Shown here: positions 22,184-34,169 of the stretch, piece after piece | Layout: each line of letters begins with the position of its first letter | Numbering within the stretch: the stretch's first letter is position 1 | NCBI GenBank assembly: GCA_022419385.1 | Contig: JAJUBI010000008.1 | Coordinates: 310,001 to 374,000 of the forward strand | Direction: 5' to 3' | Source of the DNA: Paraconiothyrium sp. Pb-2020 | Lineage: Eukaryota > Ascomycota > Dothideomycetes > Pleosporales > Didymosphaeriaceae | DNA: 64,000 nucleotides | Position numbers and translations under genes: made by a program | The notes under the pieces: model-generated | The model's input: the letters and a program-made list of their open reading frames with translations, nothing else | Databases searched by the model: none | What the model was told of the DNA's origin: nothing

Positions 22184-23472
22184 ATGGAATCCAAAGCTAC
22201 TGCAAGAATGACGAGAACCTTCAGCGATCTAAGCGTCGACCTCGTCTACGTCATCTTCTCTCATCTCTGGCCAGAGAAAATTGACTTGTGCAACGTCGCT
22301 CTGACTTGTCGACCATTCCGTGACATCGCGCAACGCTTTCTCGTCCGGGACACTTCGATATCCCATAGCGTCAATGGTTCACGCACTAAATTGTTCCTCA
22401 GAACATTAATGGAACGACCAGACCTCGTTGTTCATGTACATCGATTGGAACTCGACCTCCTTCGGGAAGATATCCACTGGCCGGAGGAGCAGCAAACCAT
22501 CCACCAGATCACACGTTTGCTCACGAACTTGCGAGACTTCTGCTACCTCTCCCGCGACTACAAAGCCTGGCATTACAGCGTACCGCTGCCCCTGAAGTGG
22601 ACCCGTGAACACGCGCACGACCAGGTCCGCAGGGTGGAGTGGCACCACAATATGGCTCCTTGGGAACTTCGCAAATGCATGGAACTCCCCAGCATCGAGA
22701 AGATCCGGGTGCGGGAGCTCCAAGACGATTCGTACGGCCGATTCACGTCGTTCGACCTCCCCGCTCGCAAACACCGGACATCATCGCTCACCGAGCTTCG
22801 CATCGGCTCACCAAGCGCCTTGGCTTCCGAGGCCCTGCAGAAGCTCCTCCACATGCCAAGAAACCTCAAGAAGATCACCTTCGAGTCCCGCAAGGAGTAT
22901 CAGTCCGTGTTACAGCCAGCTGGTTTAGTGTTCCTGCTCCAGCCAGTCCGAAATTCGCTGGAAGAGCTGCATGTAGAGATACGCGAGAACTTGTTTGGAA
23001 CGTCCACACAGACCGTAAATCTTTCAGAATTCACGTCTGTCAGGAACCTGACATTGCCATTTCGATACATATTCGGACCAGGAACCGCGGCTTCGCCATT
23101 GAGTGCTGCAGCCTCTCTGCCACCGCATCTAAGCGACCTAAAGGTACGTGACTTGCCTGCGTCAATTGGGTGAAGTAAGCCGAGATGGAAAATACTGATT
23201 GCTCGATGTAGATCTTGTTTGTCTCCACAAGAGCACCTGTTCCTGCGTCAACGGTATCAACACTAGCTGATAACCGCAAAGCCCTATGTCGTTTCATAGA
23301 CAATGTAGAGCGACAGGAGGACATGCCTCGATTGCTACCAGAGCTGAGATGCATCACGTTGCAGGGAAATGGAGACCACAAGAGCTATCGTCCCGATTTG
23401 GAGCCTGAGAGCCTTCGGGGTGCGCTGGAAACATGCAGTTTATCCAGGCTCAGTGTGGAGCAGTGCTTTTGA
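22184..23472 (+). CDS. F-box-like protein
   Basis: Exons 22184-23143 and 23212-23472, around a 68-nt intron (GTACGT, ACTGAT branch, TGTAG), give 406 residues. The frame is open upstream of 22184, but the first ATG there is MESKATARM. Residues about 9-50 match the F-box pattern (FSDLSVDLVYVIFSHLWPE, then LTCRPFRDIAQ). The rest carries leucine-spaced strands (LHRLELDL, SLTELRIG, LEELHVEI, VRNLTLPF) like degenerate leucine-rich repeats. Fungal F-box proteins are substrate adaptors of SCF ubiquitin ligases through Skp1; the substrate here is unknown. The second exon ends RLSVEQCF. Confidence 0.75.
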
Positions 23473-23887
23473 AAGGTATCCAACGTTGCCGATGTTTAGA
23501 TACTAAAAGTACTATGTCGAGAATAAAGAATTGCATTGCTCATCCTGGATTAACAGAACGCGTCGAAACATTGGCCGGACACCGTTGAGTGCACAATACA
23601 TGATGGCGAAGGACACCTACGCATGAGAACGCCATAGTCAACTCCAAATAGACGTGTTGCGCGCAACTGGAGAAGTTGAAGGGTATATTGAGCCAAGTAA
23701 AAATCGCTTTCGCCAAAAGTACCGTTCGCGCCTCGACGCAACAGTAATCACTAGAACCTGATCGTAAAGGCCTAGATGTCCAGCACTCTAAAATGTAAAT
23801 AATCCTACAATGAACAGGAACCGCCTCTTTAGATGTGAAAGCGACCTGACAAAAATCTGCGGTCTTCCTCTCTGCACCCCAGTCTCC
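23473..23887. other. Convergent intergenic region
   Basis: Separates the 3' ends of the F-box-like gene and ENV7. No gene seen. Confidence 0.4.
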
Positions 23888-25206
23888 CTACGCTGAACCA
23901 TCCTCAGGCAATTCCGCGATGACGCTTTCTACCATGCCAATCAACTCGTCAACATCCGGTCTCTCCCCTGGCTCGACTTTCAAGCATTTTCTAACCACCT
24001 CTTTCACATTCTCGCTTATGCCTTCGCCATCTGCCGGCTTCTTTGCTCCTCTGCCCTCGTCTGGAAACCTCCAGTCGCCCCCGAGTACACACATGCTCAG
24101 ACTACCACCTGTCTCGTCGCTGCGCGCCTCGAATGGTGATTTGCCGACCAGGCATGCATACAGCATGCAGCCCATACTCCAGATATCCACTTTTGTATCG
24201 ATGACAGAGCCAGTCTTTACGTCGAAAAGTTCGGGAGCGCGGTAGGGCATGGTGGAGTGTTCGGCAGCGGTGTCCTGGACTTGGAGAGCGAGGGATCGCG
24301 ATGTTATGGGCGTTGGTGAGGGTGCAAGGGAACCAAGGTCCATGAGGATGGGTGTCTGGCCATCATCGTCTATCATGACGTTGCCTGTTCCTGTTAGCTT
24401 TTCTCTGCTTTCCAGTCTGAATGATAAATTTACCAGGCTTGATATCTCTATGCGCATACGCCCTCTCCCCGCCCGGCGCGATACCATCCTGCGCCAAGCT
24501 TGCCTCGCCGCTCTCCAAAAGCCCTTCCGCCTCTACTTCATCGTCGTCGTCGTGTTCTCTATGTCGCCGCATCTCCATGGCCTCCGCAGCCTCGGCATCC
24601 GCCCTCGCCCTCCTTCACCTTCTTCGCCTTACCCTCGCTCCGCGCACCGCCCGGCCCTTCCCTCACCCTATACTGATGCATCGTCTTAAGGGCCTTGCAC
24701 ACGCCCAAAAACAACTGCATCAGCCTCTTCTCAGGGAACTTCGTGTGGTTAACAAGATTCGCGTTGATCATGTCCTGCAGATTCCCTCTCCTATAGTACG
24801 GCAGCAGGATATATACTGTTTTCGCGCTTGGGTCTGACTTGTCCGATGCGACGCTGTAATCGATGGAGCGAATTATATTGGGATCCGGCGAGAAGAGCGA
24901 GTAGGCTTCTACTTCCTTGAGGGCTTGCGAAACGGATTCTTGGCCGAAGGGGCAGCGGATCTTTTTCAGAGCGAAGAGCTGCTGGTTGGAATTGTCTTGG
25001 ACGAGGTATACGTAGGAGAAGCCGCCCTGCGCATGCAGTGTTAGAGGATATGTGAGAGGGGAATTAGGTGGAGGGCTTACCTCGCCGAGCAATCGCAGTA
25101 TCTTGAAGCTGCGGCTGTTTATCTTGAGTTGCGGCGAGCCGGGAAAGCACACCATGCAACTTGTGAACGAATATATGACATCGAAGAAATAGGACTGTAA
25201 CGACAT
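23888..25206 (-). CDS. ENV7: ENV7/STK16-family protein kinase, with a break in frame
   Basis: Exons: 25206-25081, then from 25026 leftward, and after a further intron (24433-24385) the last exon 24384-23888. Signatures: N-terminal cysteines (SCMVCFPGS, likely palmitoylated as in Env7/STK16), the glycine loop GEGGFSYVYL created by the first splice, ALKKIRCPFGQESV, HRDIKPG, a DLG in place of DFG, and STMPYRAPELFD. Family members are membrane-associated Ser/Thr kinases acting in vacuole and Golgi traffic. Between ALKTMHQY and HRDIKPG the frame ends at a TAG (24559-24561), while the frame that continues (DAEAAEAMEMRR...) is blocked upstream by a TGA at 24615-24617. A one-base indel in 24562-24617 or an atypical intron must be assumed. 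Confidence 0.85.
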
Positions 25207-26416
25207 CGCGACAGTTGTGTGGGAGCTATGTGTCCGAGAGCTGTTGGTGTTCAGGACAGCTATGCGGAGCTTATCGACCTCCGCGCGGAAATCAAGGGAT
25301 GTGCGACACCGGCGGATGAGGTGTGTTACGAGTGATGGGAAACCGACACTTGTTAATCCGGGAATTGATAACTCCCGCCGTATGAATAGGAAGTTTGTTT
25401 GTTGTAAGCTGGTGCTGCGCAATAGGTTCGACGAAGCTGAAGAGGTGGTTCGTTGGATGCGCCAAGATGAATGTGGCTGTGTTTGTCAGCCACGCGTCGC
25501 GACTTTGTAGAACCTCGCAACCAAGCACCCGCCAATTGACATCTCGAGATCGTTTCGACACGACTGTTTCAAAATTTGTTCTCCGAAAAAGCTATGTGGT
25601 GATCATGAGTATTAACAATTGGTCACGATGGGACAAAAAGCTGGTCCTTCTACTTGTATAAGGTATCGAAACACAAACACGCATGTGGAAGGACAACGTG
25701 CTGGCGTGTCAAGTCTTCGACATGTTTTACCGGTATCACTTCGCGCGCACTCCTTTGGGTAATTTCCTTACCTTTAGTTCTCCCTTGGTTATGAACGACC
25801 CCATTCCCTGATGCCGCCGCGAAACGAGCCGTGAACGTACCCTCTAAATAGAAGTTAGACCTGCACACGACATCTGGACAGAAACTTGCACCTCCTGATT
25901 ACACGACCTTAGCGCCGTTGTGATGGAGATATCATTCCCTCATCATAGGCTTCCATACCAATTCATGTACGAACTTCATACTATAACATCATAGGCATCG
26001 TCGGGAGTGCCCTTGCCCATCCGTTGAAGAGGATGGGCCACCTACGGCTTTTTGCATCCATCACGATTACTTCCCGCATACCCTCTAAGACTGTGATACA
26101 ATCTAAGGCTTCTTTAAGCATGCATGTAGGGCCACCGATATATTTAAAACGTGTATTGCATGTTCTACGATGGTCTCAATGCCTCGGTTATGGAGTGTGG
26201 AGTGTGGAGCGTGGAATGCTGGATGGTGGGTCCCGGAAGAATCCACAAGCGAGAAAAGATGACTCATAATCATATCATTGGGCAAAGTGTGTCAGCTAGA
26301 CCGCGCTTCTAAGGCTTTGTAAGTGATGATCCCAAATTCGAAGGGCAGAACTTTTCTGTCTGTGCTATATGTATTCATAATTTCTACAAATATCCAATCA
26401 TATGAAAGAAACAAAT
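25207..26416. other. Intergenic region
   Basis: About 1.2 kb between ENV7 and tRNA-Trp. Contains the ENV7 promoter. The small overlapping frames on both strands are not supported by any feature. Confidence 0.4.
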
Positions 26417-26500
26417 GGCCGCCTGGCGCAACGGTAGCGCGTCAGATTCCAGTCTATTGGAACCTCCTGAAGGTTACCTGTTCGAATCAGGTGGTGGTCA
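26417..26500 (+). tRNA. tRNA-Trp (CCA) with a 12-nt intron
   Basis: The cloverleaf can be folded by eye. The acceptor stem GGCCGCC pairs with GGTGGTC and has discriminator A. The D arm is GCGC...GCGC. The anticodon stem is TCAGA/CCTGA with one A-C mismatch at the base of the loop. The anticodon is CCA. The T arm is ACCTG-TTCGAAT-CAGGT, which contains the B box. A 12-nt intron follows the base after the anticodon and includes TGG, which can pair with CCA as in eukaryotic pre-tRNAs. Mature length is 72 nt. A T-rich pol III terminator follows (about 26501-26520). Confidence 0.92.
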
Positions 26501-27068
26501 TTCCTTTTTGATTTTTTCTTCTATTCCTAACAGACACGATAGAGTCAGCTTCATTCCTTTTTGCACTTCATCACGATGCCCTGCAACAATGGAGTTACAT
26601 ACAGTCATACCCACCTGAGAATCAGAGTGATCTTACTGAGCAATCTTTGCTTGAAACATCAATCATCAATGTTGCTAAAGAGCAGGAGCATGCGGCACGT
26701 GGTTGACATATGGCATTTGAAGACTCAGTGGTCCAATAAGCGTACGTCAAAGCGATACAAATGAGATGCGACTTGCAAAATCAGCAACAGGGTACTACAA
26801 TATCAGAAGGAAGAAACAAACAGAGCTTCTCAGAAGTAAAAAAAAGATAACTCAACGTACTAACTAACATACGGTGCAAAGCAACAAAGATCCATCAAAA
26901 GAGCCCAATCGGTCCGGGCAACCATCCATCAGCAACCGAAAGTACACGAATATAGAGCCATTGATAGAACACCTGTTCTGGTCATTCTCGAAGACATTTC
27001 TGAGATGATACGCGACACTTAAAGGAGATGCAGTTCAATAAGAGGCGTGGCCAAGCCTTGACCAGATC
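26501..27068. other. Intergenic region
   Basis: Starts with the T-rich terminator of the tRNA. Otherwise no gene or repeat seen. Confidence 0.4.
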
Positions 27069-27468
27069 CTAAGAGACCCAAAGATGTTGATAGTTGCCGG
27101 TAAACCGCCTTTTCAGCCTGATCATTATGGGAAGTTCGACGGTGGCGATGTTGACGTTGGCGCATCGAGGTGTTTCAACATTATTATCCTCTTGAGAGCC
27201 CACCCTCACGTCCACGAACCGCGATCCTTTCGGAATCTCCACGGGCTGTAGCTTTGATGATTGCATTTCTATCCTCACGATTAACATGAGAGAGACTGAT
27301 CGGCTTTGGTAGGAACTCACTGCTTATAGAATCTCTTCGGACAGCCTTGGCCTCATTTCGTTGCACGTCGTACATGAACAGCTTCTTTTCCTTTGCCGAT
27401 GGGTCTATGTGTTTTTGAATCGTTGAATCGAAGGTCGGCGACGCTGGAGGAGACTCGATCGTCGTCAT
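27069..27468 (-). CDS. Possible small protein gene, unknown function
   Basis: Exons 27468-27321 and 27268-27069, with a 52-nt intron (GTGAGT donor, GGATAG acceptor, weak GTTAAT branch), give 115 residues with no in-frame stop. The splice joins two otherwise separate frames, which is the main support. No signal peptide, membrane segment or known domain is visible. The N-terminal part is Ser/Thr/Pro-rich (TTIESPPASPTFDST) and the C-terminal part ends in a basic stretch (IRLKRRFTGNYQ). It could be a chance pair of frames. Confidence 0.35.
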
Positions 27469-28401
27469 AGTTGTGATCAGGATTGAGAGTGACTTAACAA
27501 AAGCGGGGCAGACGCAGAGCCGCATCTAAGCTGAGGGCTTCCATACTTTAAATCAGGACAACACAGTAGGGGGAAGACTGAAGTGACACGGGACTTGCGA
27601 CGTCAGATGTCCGATATTGACCGGTCTGGGTGGCTATCGAAGACCCGTATACGAGATTAGGCGCTGCTACTAAGCCACCAATGCGCAGTGCGCGAGGTCG
27701 GCGATACGCATACGGCCCCTCATAGCCTCCACATGCAACGCCCATAACACTGCACGCCAATCATGAGACGGACAAACTTTTACTGCGGTCATTTGATAGT
27801 CATACCCGACCACCACATGGCAAGAAGTGTAAGGGTGATCATTTGTGCGCCCACACCTCTCGCGTCAGCCCGGGATTGCCTCCATCTGTCGAAGGTTCCA
27901 AAGGTTCAAGCTAGTACTCCTCAAAGCCTATTATACTGTATGAATGGTCGCACTTGAGATGGGTGTAGAACTACAAGTACCGTAGGTAGCCGAAAGAATC
28001 TATAATGTGCGATGCTGTAAGTAGATGATCCGATGCAAGGTAGCTTCGAGAACAATCAGCGAAGAGTGAAATGCGATTCTCTCCAGCCTGGCGTCTGACG
28101 CTCCGCTCCGTCGCCGTCTTTCAATTGCCATATGCGGTACTCGCATTCCGCCTGAGGTCCCTCAGCCGTCGAGAATAGTGCAAGTGGCGTAGTATGATAG
28201 TTCATGGAGGCCAGGAGTTGGAAAACACTGGCTTATGAGATGCGATGGCTTGCATGATTGTGTCGGGAAAGTATGGAGGCGGACGAGGCTCTGGTTCAGC
28301 CTTCTCCTAAGCAATCTCAGCCTCGTGCGCGCACAAATGATAAAGCACCTTCACCGCGAGTGGAGACAAGAAAGAAATGAGTGGATCATATTCTTGATTG
28401 A
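27469..28401. other. Intergenic region
   Basis: About 930 bp upstream of the patatin gene. No gene supported on either strand. Confidence 0.4.
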
Positions 28402-30276
28402 ATGGAAGACATGACTGATATCGAACTCGCACGAATGGAGGTTGCTAGTCCCCCTATTCCTCCCCTGAATGCTGACCCGAGCGGGAGGTCTTCGGAGGCT
28501 TCTCCCGGGCCTGCGCCAGCTAGCCATTCCGATCAATCAGAGTCGCACATCGATGAAAAGCCTGCATATCTGCGGGAAAACCCGGCGTTGCTTCGTAGTG
28601 ACCCATGGCAGCCTATTGTTCTTAGCTTAGGTGCGTTGTATCTCTTATCCTGACAATTTCGTTTCTATACGAAACTCTCTCACTGACCTAATTGCAGATG
28701 GTGGCGGCATAAGAGGACTTTCTTCGCTATATGTTCTCCAGCAGTTGATGCACAAGATTGAGGCCGAAGAAAAAAGGCTGGACGAAGCGCAAGAGGCAAA
28801 TCCCGATTCGAGCGGGGTTCGCCCCGCATTGACATTAGCTTCTTCGTCTCGGATGCAAAGTGAAGCCACGCGACAGAATGCGGGTGAAGACATCCAAGAC
28901 CGAAGACCTTGCCACTACTTCGATTTCATGGTCGGAACGAGTACAGGAGGGTAAGGTAGCTCCTGGGACGCTTGTGCCGCTTCATGCTAACATGAATATG
29001 ACAGGCTCATTGCAGTGCTACTTGGAAGGCTGCGGCTCGACGTTGATACCTGCATCAAAGTCTATGAGCAACTGGGAACGTATATCTTTGGGCATTGGAG
29101 ATGGTGGCGTCTGACTAAATACGACCACAAACGGCTAGAAGATGCCATGAAGGTCGTCCTGAAAAGATATTGTAGGGAACACCATGAGACTGACAAAGTC
29201 GGCTGCGAGGGAGAAGACCTGATGAGACAATATGATTTCTCTCATCTAGACGGTACCTTCAAAAACTGCAGCTGCAAGGTGTGAGTTTTCCAGTTATCAC
29301 ATCAAATGGGGAGAAAGGCTAAGCGGAGTACTCCAGGGCTTTGATGGCGTTACGAGAGGGCGATCGAAAACGAGGAGAAGGTGACAAGCGTCACTTATTT
29401 CGAAGCTACGACCACGTCGAAGCACCACCAACGCGGTACAATCTTCCCGACGCGACGGAATTGAACCCGGGCAGAGTGCAATCGAATCCCACCATGATCT
29501 GGGAAGCATGCAGGGCTACATCAGCGGCACCTCTATATTTCGACAAGATGATGCTAGGTGGCGTACGATATATGGACGGTGGTGTAGGCCAAAACAATCC
29601 TGCGGAATACGCTTTGAACGAAGCGCATCAGATGTGTGCTGGCGGCGACCAGACTGAGAACGTCGCAGCGGCGCTAATTAGCGTCGGCACCGGTCATAAG
29701 AAGCCCCAATCACGCTTCCAGAACATACTCCATATAATGAAGTGGGCGCGTAAGAGCATAACTGATACCGAAGAAGCCCATGTTAGTGTCGGAACCATCT
29801 GCAAAGGCCTTAAGATCCCATACTTCCGTTTCGATGTAAAGACTGGTTTGTCGGAGATGAAGCTCGACGAATGCAAGAAGGAAAGAGCTAGAAAGAAATC
29901 CAAGAACACTGCTCAAGCGAATGGAAACGTCACAGGGGCCGTTCCTGCTCCAGCGGCTCCTGTGCCTGTACAGGCTTCTGAGGAACCTCTTTTCGACAGC
30001 TATCAGCCCACAAAGTATGATTACATAACATACAACACCATCAAGGATTGTACGTTGAATTACTGCCAACATAAGGGCGGAGGATACAACAACCCAGTGG
30101 ATGTTGATAGAGAGTTGACGAATGCAGCAGAGCTTCTTGTTTACTATAGAAGAAAGAGAGAGGCCTCTTCTCGACAGGAGTGGGACAACTTTTCGACTCA
30201 CCCTTACGTTCGAGTCAATCGGTTATTGAACGGGCTCAATCGAGAGTCTTCTTTTCCTGCCCGAGCGCAGCCGTAA
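28402..30276 (+). CDS. Patatin-like phospholipase
   Basis: Four exons (28402-28630, 28698-28950, 29005-29280, 29337-30276) give 565 residues. The introns have GTGCGT, GTAAGG and GTGAGT donors and TGCAG, GACAG and TCCAG acceptors. The splices rebuild the family motifs: LDGGGIRG (oxyanion loop, about 76-83) is created by the first join, GTSTGG with nucleophile Ser158 by the second, and the catalytic Asp is in YMDGGVGQNNP (Asp333). A Ser/Pro-rich N-terminal 70 residues and a Lys/Ala-rich linker near 450 flank the domain. Patatin phospholipases release fatty acids from membrane lipids; in fungi the domain also occurs as an effector in NLR-type proteins, but no NACHT or repeat domain is present here. 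It converges tail-to-tail on the HET gene. Confidence 0.9.
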
Positions 30277-30531
30277 GAGGGGCTTTGACATATGGCTTAG
30301 GCAGGGTTTATCTTCTTCTGATCGGATCTGGGAATTACTCCCAATCTGTTTATACCCACACATAGACCGAGTGTTGTTGATTCTCTTACTTGTAATATTT
30401 TGTAAGATTTAAAATGCGCGCAGTACCTAAATACTTGATTTAGCATTGCCAGCGTATCATTCGTATACGAGAATAAAGTCTTCCAGGGGCTCTGCTGGTT
30501 CGGGGTCGTGCACATGATGCTTTTCGACAGA

Positions 30532-32012
30532 TCATACAGCTTCTCCTTTCATATAATTCTGGACATAGCATTCGCCCACTAGCTTCCATTCATCTGCTGG
30601 ACAAGGGCGGAGAACGAAAGGGACCGTGAATCCTAGAAGAACGCAAATCCAGTCGCCTTGTTGGGTCTCCTTGGCTACCAGAGCCGTTGTCCCATCGGCG
30701 CTTCCATACTGGAGGTATTGGTCTGGCGGACGCGCTCCAGACAGCGCACGGTCCCATCGCAGCAACTCATCGGCGTCGAGCTCCCGCATATCGGTCAAAT
30801 CCTCGTGGACCGCAGCCTGGCCAGCATCTCGCGGGCAGGTCGACACTTGTGTGAGCCTCAGTCCTCTGACTTTGATGGCGCGCTTGTCGCATACTCGAAT
30901 GTTCGTCTCTCGAAAGGAGGCGAACCCGGCCGAGCTCGACGCAGCGAAGGCTCCATCGCTACGGTCGAACGCATCCTCGTGGAGCTTGCAACGCCAGTTA
31001 CAGCCCAGCTCGGCAGTCCGCCTTTCTCGTCGCACGTTGCGGCTGAAAGGACTCTGGCGACTCCGTAGGCTAACAGGAATGCTGAGACATTTGTGTAGAG
31101 CTCCTCACCGCTGCACGAATAGTTGGGCTGCAAAGCCTCCGGCAAGCCTCTTTCGAATAGGGACACAAGAGCGAAGATCTTATCCCTTGGATCAGTGCAA
31201 TCGTAGGCAGCCGTGGCGCATAGCAGGTCGAAAAGGTAGCCCGGGTTTAGGAGGTTCGTTGCGGTGATGAGATTCAAAGCGCTCGCTGGCGTTTTCCATA
31301 GACGGTTCATTTGAGGTAAACAGCGTTTTGGTTGATGCAGGATGCTTTGGGCCCATTTCTTATAGCTTTGCATATTGTCTCCGCGAGAGAACTCAGTTTT
31401 CAGAGTAAGAACGCCTTTTGCGGGCGACCGCTGTGTAGAGAAAACCTTGAAGTCCCACATGCTTAACATGTCAAAGTTCAGCTCTTCCAGACCGATTCTG
31501 ATGGCAAGGTTTGTTGACAGCAGCACTTCCTGGATGACCCAGGTGCGTCTGAAAAATGGTCGACTGAGAAGTTGGAGAGCATGCAAATGATCTGTGAATG
31601 GAACCTTATCTTCGAGTATGGCTGACCAGTGAGAGGTTGGGGAATCAGCCCACGCGATGACGGCTCGAGAGTGTTCGTCGTGCTCACCAATATACGCGAT
31701 GGTGCGATTAGCATTCCGGAAGATTCTTCCCATCAGACGTACTTGTTGACTTCGCTCGGTGACGTCGTCTTGGTTTATACAGAGGCCATCAATCCAAAGG
31801 CGATCATTGCCAGTGGCAAGAAGATTACGCAGGACTCGCTCACAGTTCGCTGTCACGAGAGCTCCTTCTCCCAAATCGGCATTATGAATTACATTTTCAC
31901 GGATAGAGCTTCCCCAGGTGTACGATATAGCTTCATATTCAAGGCTATCATCCAGGGTCTCGTGGGTCAGCCGGAAAGTGAGTTCTCCGTTGTCATCTTT
32001 GGACAAGTGCAT
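30532..32012 (-). pseudogene. HET-domain (heterokaryon incompatibility) gene, frameshifted
   Basis: Frame 1 (32012 to about 31000) carries the HET domain: YEAISYTWG, then LWIDGLCINQDDVTERSQQV, then RRTWVIQEVLL. The domain continues to GLPSWAV. Here the usual LPSWxxDW block breaks: the continuation NWRCKLHEDAF is in another frame, which runs to 30532 and ends with the typical HET tail (GDWICVLLGFTVPFVLRP, LVGECYV). A single missing base near 30998-31002 explains this; no GT-AG pair restores the frame. Unshifted, frame 1 would end after 384 residues at 30858. HET proteins trigger cell death on non-self recognition between hyphae, and inactivated alleles are common. It may instead be a sequencing error. 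The true N-terminus may lie slightly upstream, since the frame is open without an ATG. Confidence 0.8.
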
Positions 32013-33332
32013 GCTGACATCGCGTGGTGCGGCTACTTTGACTTGGAAATACGCATAGTTTTCTGGGGATGTCGGCTCGGCGTCTTGCTAGATGAGGTAC
32101 ATGTGCTCGCTTCGCCTGCACGAGGCCATCAAGCGACTAACATGGTGCAAATTCACCCTAAGTAAGTGCGCAAGCAGTACAAGGCGCTCAACCTCAACAA
32201 CACCCTAGATTTTGTACTCAGTATGCTGCTGGCGACTGTAGTGAGCTTTATGTTTGACATGCCATTGTCTACATGCAAAACTGACATGATATTTTCGACG
32301 ATCTGGAGAATTCAGCGGAGCTTCTAATACATAACAAAATGATGGAGGCGTCCCAAGAGAATTGAATACCTAGGTAGGTACTGAGCAAGCGTTACCCCGC
32401 AACATAGGTCGTTGCACAAATCGGTTTGTATAGTTTTGGCGTACCCCAGAATTTCAAATTGATTAATGAAGAAGAGCACAACAGCATGCATCTGACGTGG
32501 AGATGTCAAGAGATCACCGGTCGGACATGGGGTAAGCAGCTTGCACTACTTCGGTTAGGCTACCCGCATCTTAGGTGCCGCTCACCTCACCTCCGCCGGC
32601 CTTTCCTTTTCCACCACACTCCCACCCTCATGCGGCCAACATGCTTCTGGCGCACCGCGAAATACGAACACCCGAAACGTGGCTGGGTTGCGGTCGATCC
32701 TGCTCCTCTCGTTCGTCGCTTACCTCAAGCCATCGGATCTGTAGTCATGCGGAGTCGTGGCACGGAAATTCGTAAGGACAATAAGCTCAGATACTGCGCC
32801 CACGGAAGTCCGATCGGTCAGGTCCTGGCCAAGTCATTGGCAGCACTCTCACTTCGACTCGCCTATAGCAGTACTTTTTCCATGCTGCTATGAGGCGTGG
32901 GCTGTCGAAACAATCGTCCAGGCCAATTGGCGACAGACGGAATCACTTCCACGCGAAAGGCTGCCGGCTCCACATTGTCCGCCACAATTTCATTAGGACG
33001 TATTTCTGCGCGTGGTAGAACCTATGCTAGACATCCGCCTTGGTCTAGACGGATGAGAGTGTGCGGAGCCCAAAGCCGGGTAGGCCTGTAGTCCGCATGG
33101 GATACCTAACCCTCTGTGCGCAGGCGATTGGTGTACCTGAACCAATGTAGTGCACCTGCGGGAAGGTCCGGCACATCATGGTGGAGGTAGGTAACAGTTT
33201 ATAAGATTGCGCGTCCCGCTGGATCCACCTCCATTATCCACACAAGCCTTCTACTTCTTTCTGCTACGATCAGCAACTCGTTCTTTGACACTTTTTTGTC
33301 AGTCCATTCTTTATACACACACTCGTTTCACT
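32013..33332. other. Divergent intergenic region
   Basis: About 1.3 kb between the HET gene (minus) and the GH128 gene (plus). A TTTATAAG element at about 33198-33205 and a following C/T-rich stretch suit the glucanase promoter. A short dyad (CATCCG...CGGATG) lies at about 33032-33055. No gene supported. Confidence 0.45.
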
Positions 33333-34169
33333 ATGCTTCAATCATCCCTCGTTTTGGCCCTGGCTGGCCTTGCCTCTTTCTCTACTGCTGCTCCCACAGC
33401 CTTCAAGCGCCAGGCTGCTGGCAAGCGTGGTCTTGGTTTCGCGAAGAATGCCCAGGACAAGGCTACCATGTTCACTGGCTCCGGTCAAGTGACCTGGGGC
33501 TATGATTGGGAAGCTCGCGCTACTGATGCCCCAGGATTCAGCGTCCCCGGTGTGGAGTTCGTTCCTATGTTGCACGATGGCGGCGAGATGTTCGCCAGTG
33601 CTTTCCCCAGCGACTGCCAGGCTGCCCTCGACGCTGGTGCCAAGCACATCTTGAGCATCAACGAGCCCGACATCTGCGGGTAAGTGACGAGCCCCAAGTG
33701 ACACACGCTACGAGGACAACTACTGACCATGAACAGCAACGGCGGAACCTGCATGAGCGTCGACGACACTGTTGCCGCCCACAGGAACCTGGTCCAGCCG
33801 TTCGCCGACGCCCACCCGGACGTCACCATCGTCTCCCCCGCCTACAGCAACGCCGGCGTCGACGCCATGAACCAGTTCCTCGGCGCCTGCACCGGCTGCA
33901 GGATCGACCACATCGCCACCCACTGGTATGGCCCCGACGACGTCGAAGCCTTCAAGGCCCACGTCAGCAACGTCCACGACATCACCCAGAAGCCCATCTG
34001 GGTCACCGAGTTCCAGGCTCAGTCCGGCGACACTGAGAAGTTCATGCGCGATGCTATCGCGTGGCTCGACGGCCAGGACTGGGTCTACCGCTATGCTTAC
34101 TTCTCGGTTGAGGCGTCCATGACCAACGGCATGTCGCTCAACAACTTGGGCAGCATCTTCTCGCAGTAA
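33333..34169 (+). CDS. Secreted GH128-type beta-1,3-glucanase (Asl1-like)
   Basis: Exons 33333-33679 and 33737-34169, around a 57-nt intron (GTAAGT, CTGAC branch, AACAG), give 259 residues. There is a signal peptide (about 1-20, ending AAP) followed by KR pairs (residues 25-26 and 31-32). The mature part is the glycosyl-hydrolase catalytic core family: GFAKN and WGYDWE strands, SINEPDICG with the likely acid/base Glu111, HWYGPD, and WVTEFQ with the likely nucleophile Glu207. Known relatives act on beta-1,3-glucan in fungal cell walls, so a role in wall remodelling is inferred. The length and disulphide-prone cysteines (CTGC) are usual. The first ATG after the C/T-rich leader was chosen because it begins the signal peptide. 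Confidence 0.9.

Noticed and set aside
24433..24700. A standard GT-AG intron to explain the ENV7 frame change
   Set aside because: Candidate donors (GTGAGG, GTAAGG, GTGAAG) either give the wrong phase or have no branch point, and would remove sequence that reads like the family's charged insert.
30950..31010. An intron starting GTAACT at the HET frame break
   Set aside because: The only nearby acceptor (CGTAG, 43 nt later) gives the wrong phase and would delete conserved-looking sequence.
33032..33055. Short dyad as an attachment site or transposon end
   Set aside because: Arms of only six bases, with no target duplication or transposase nearby.
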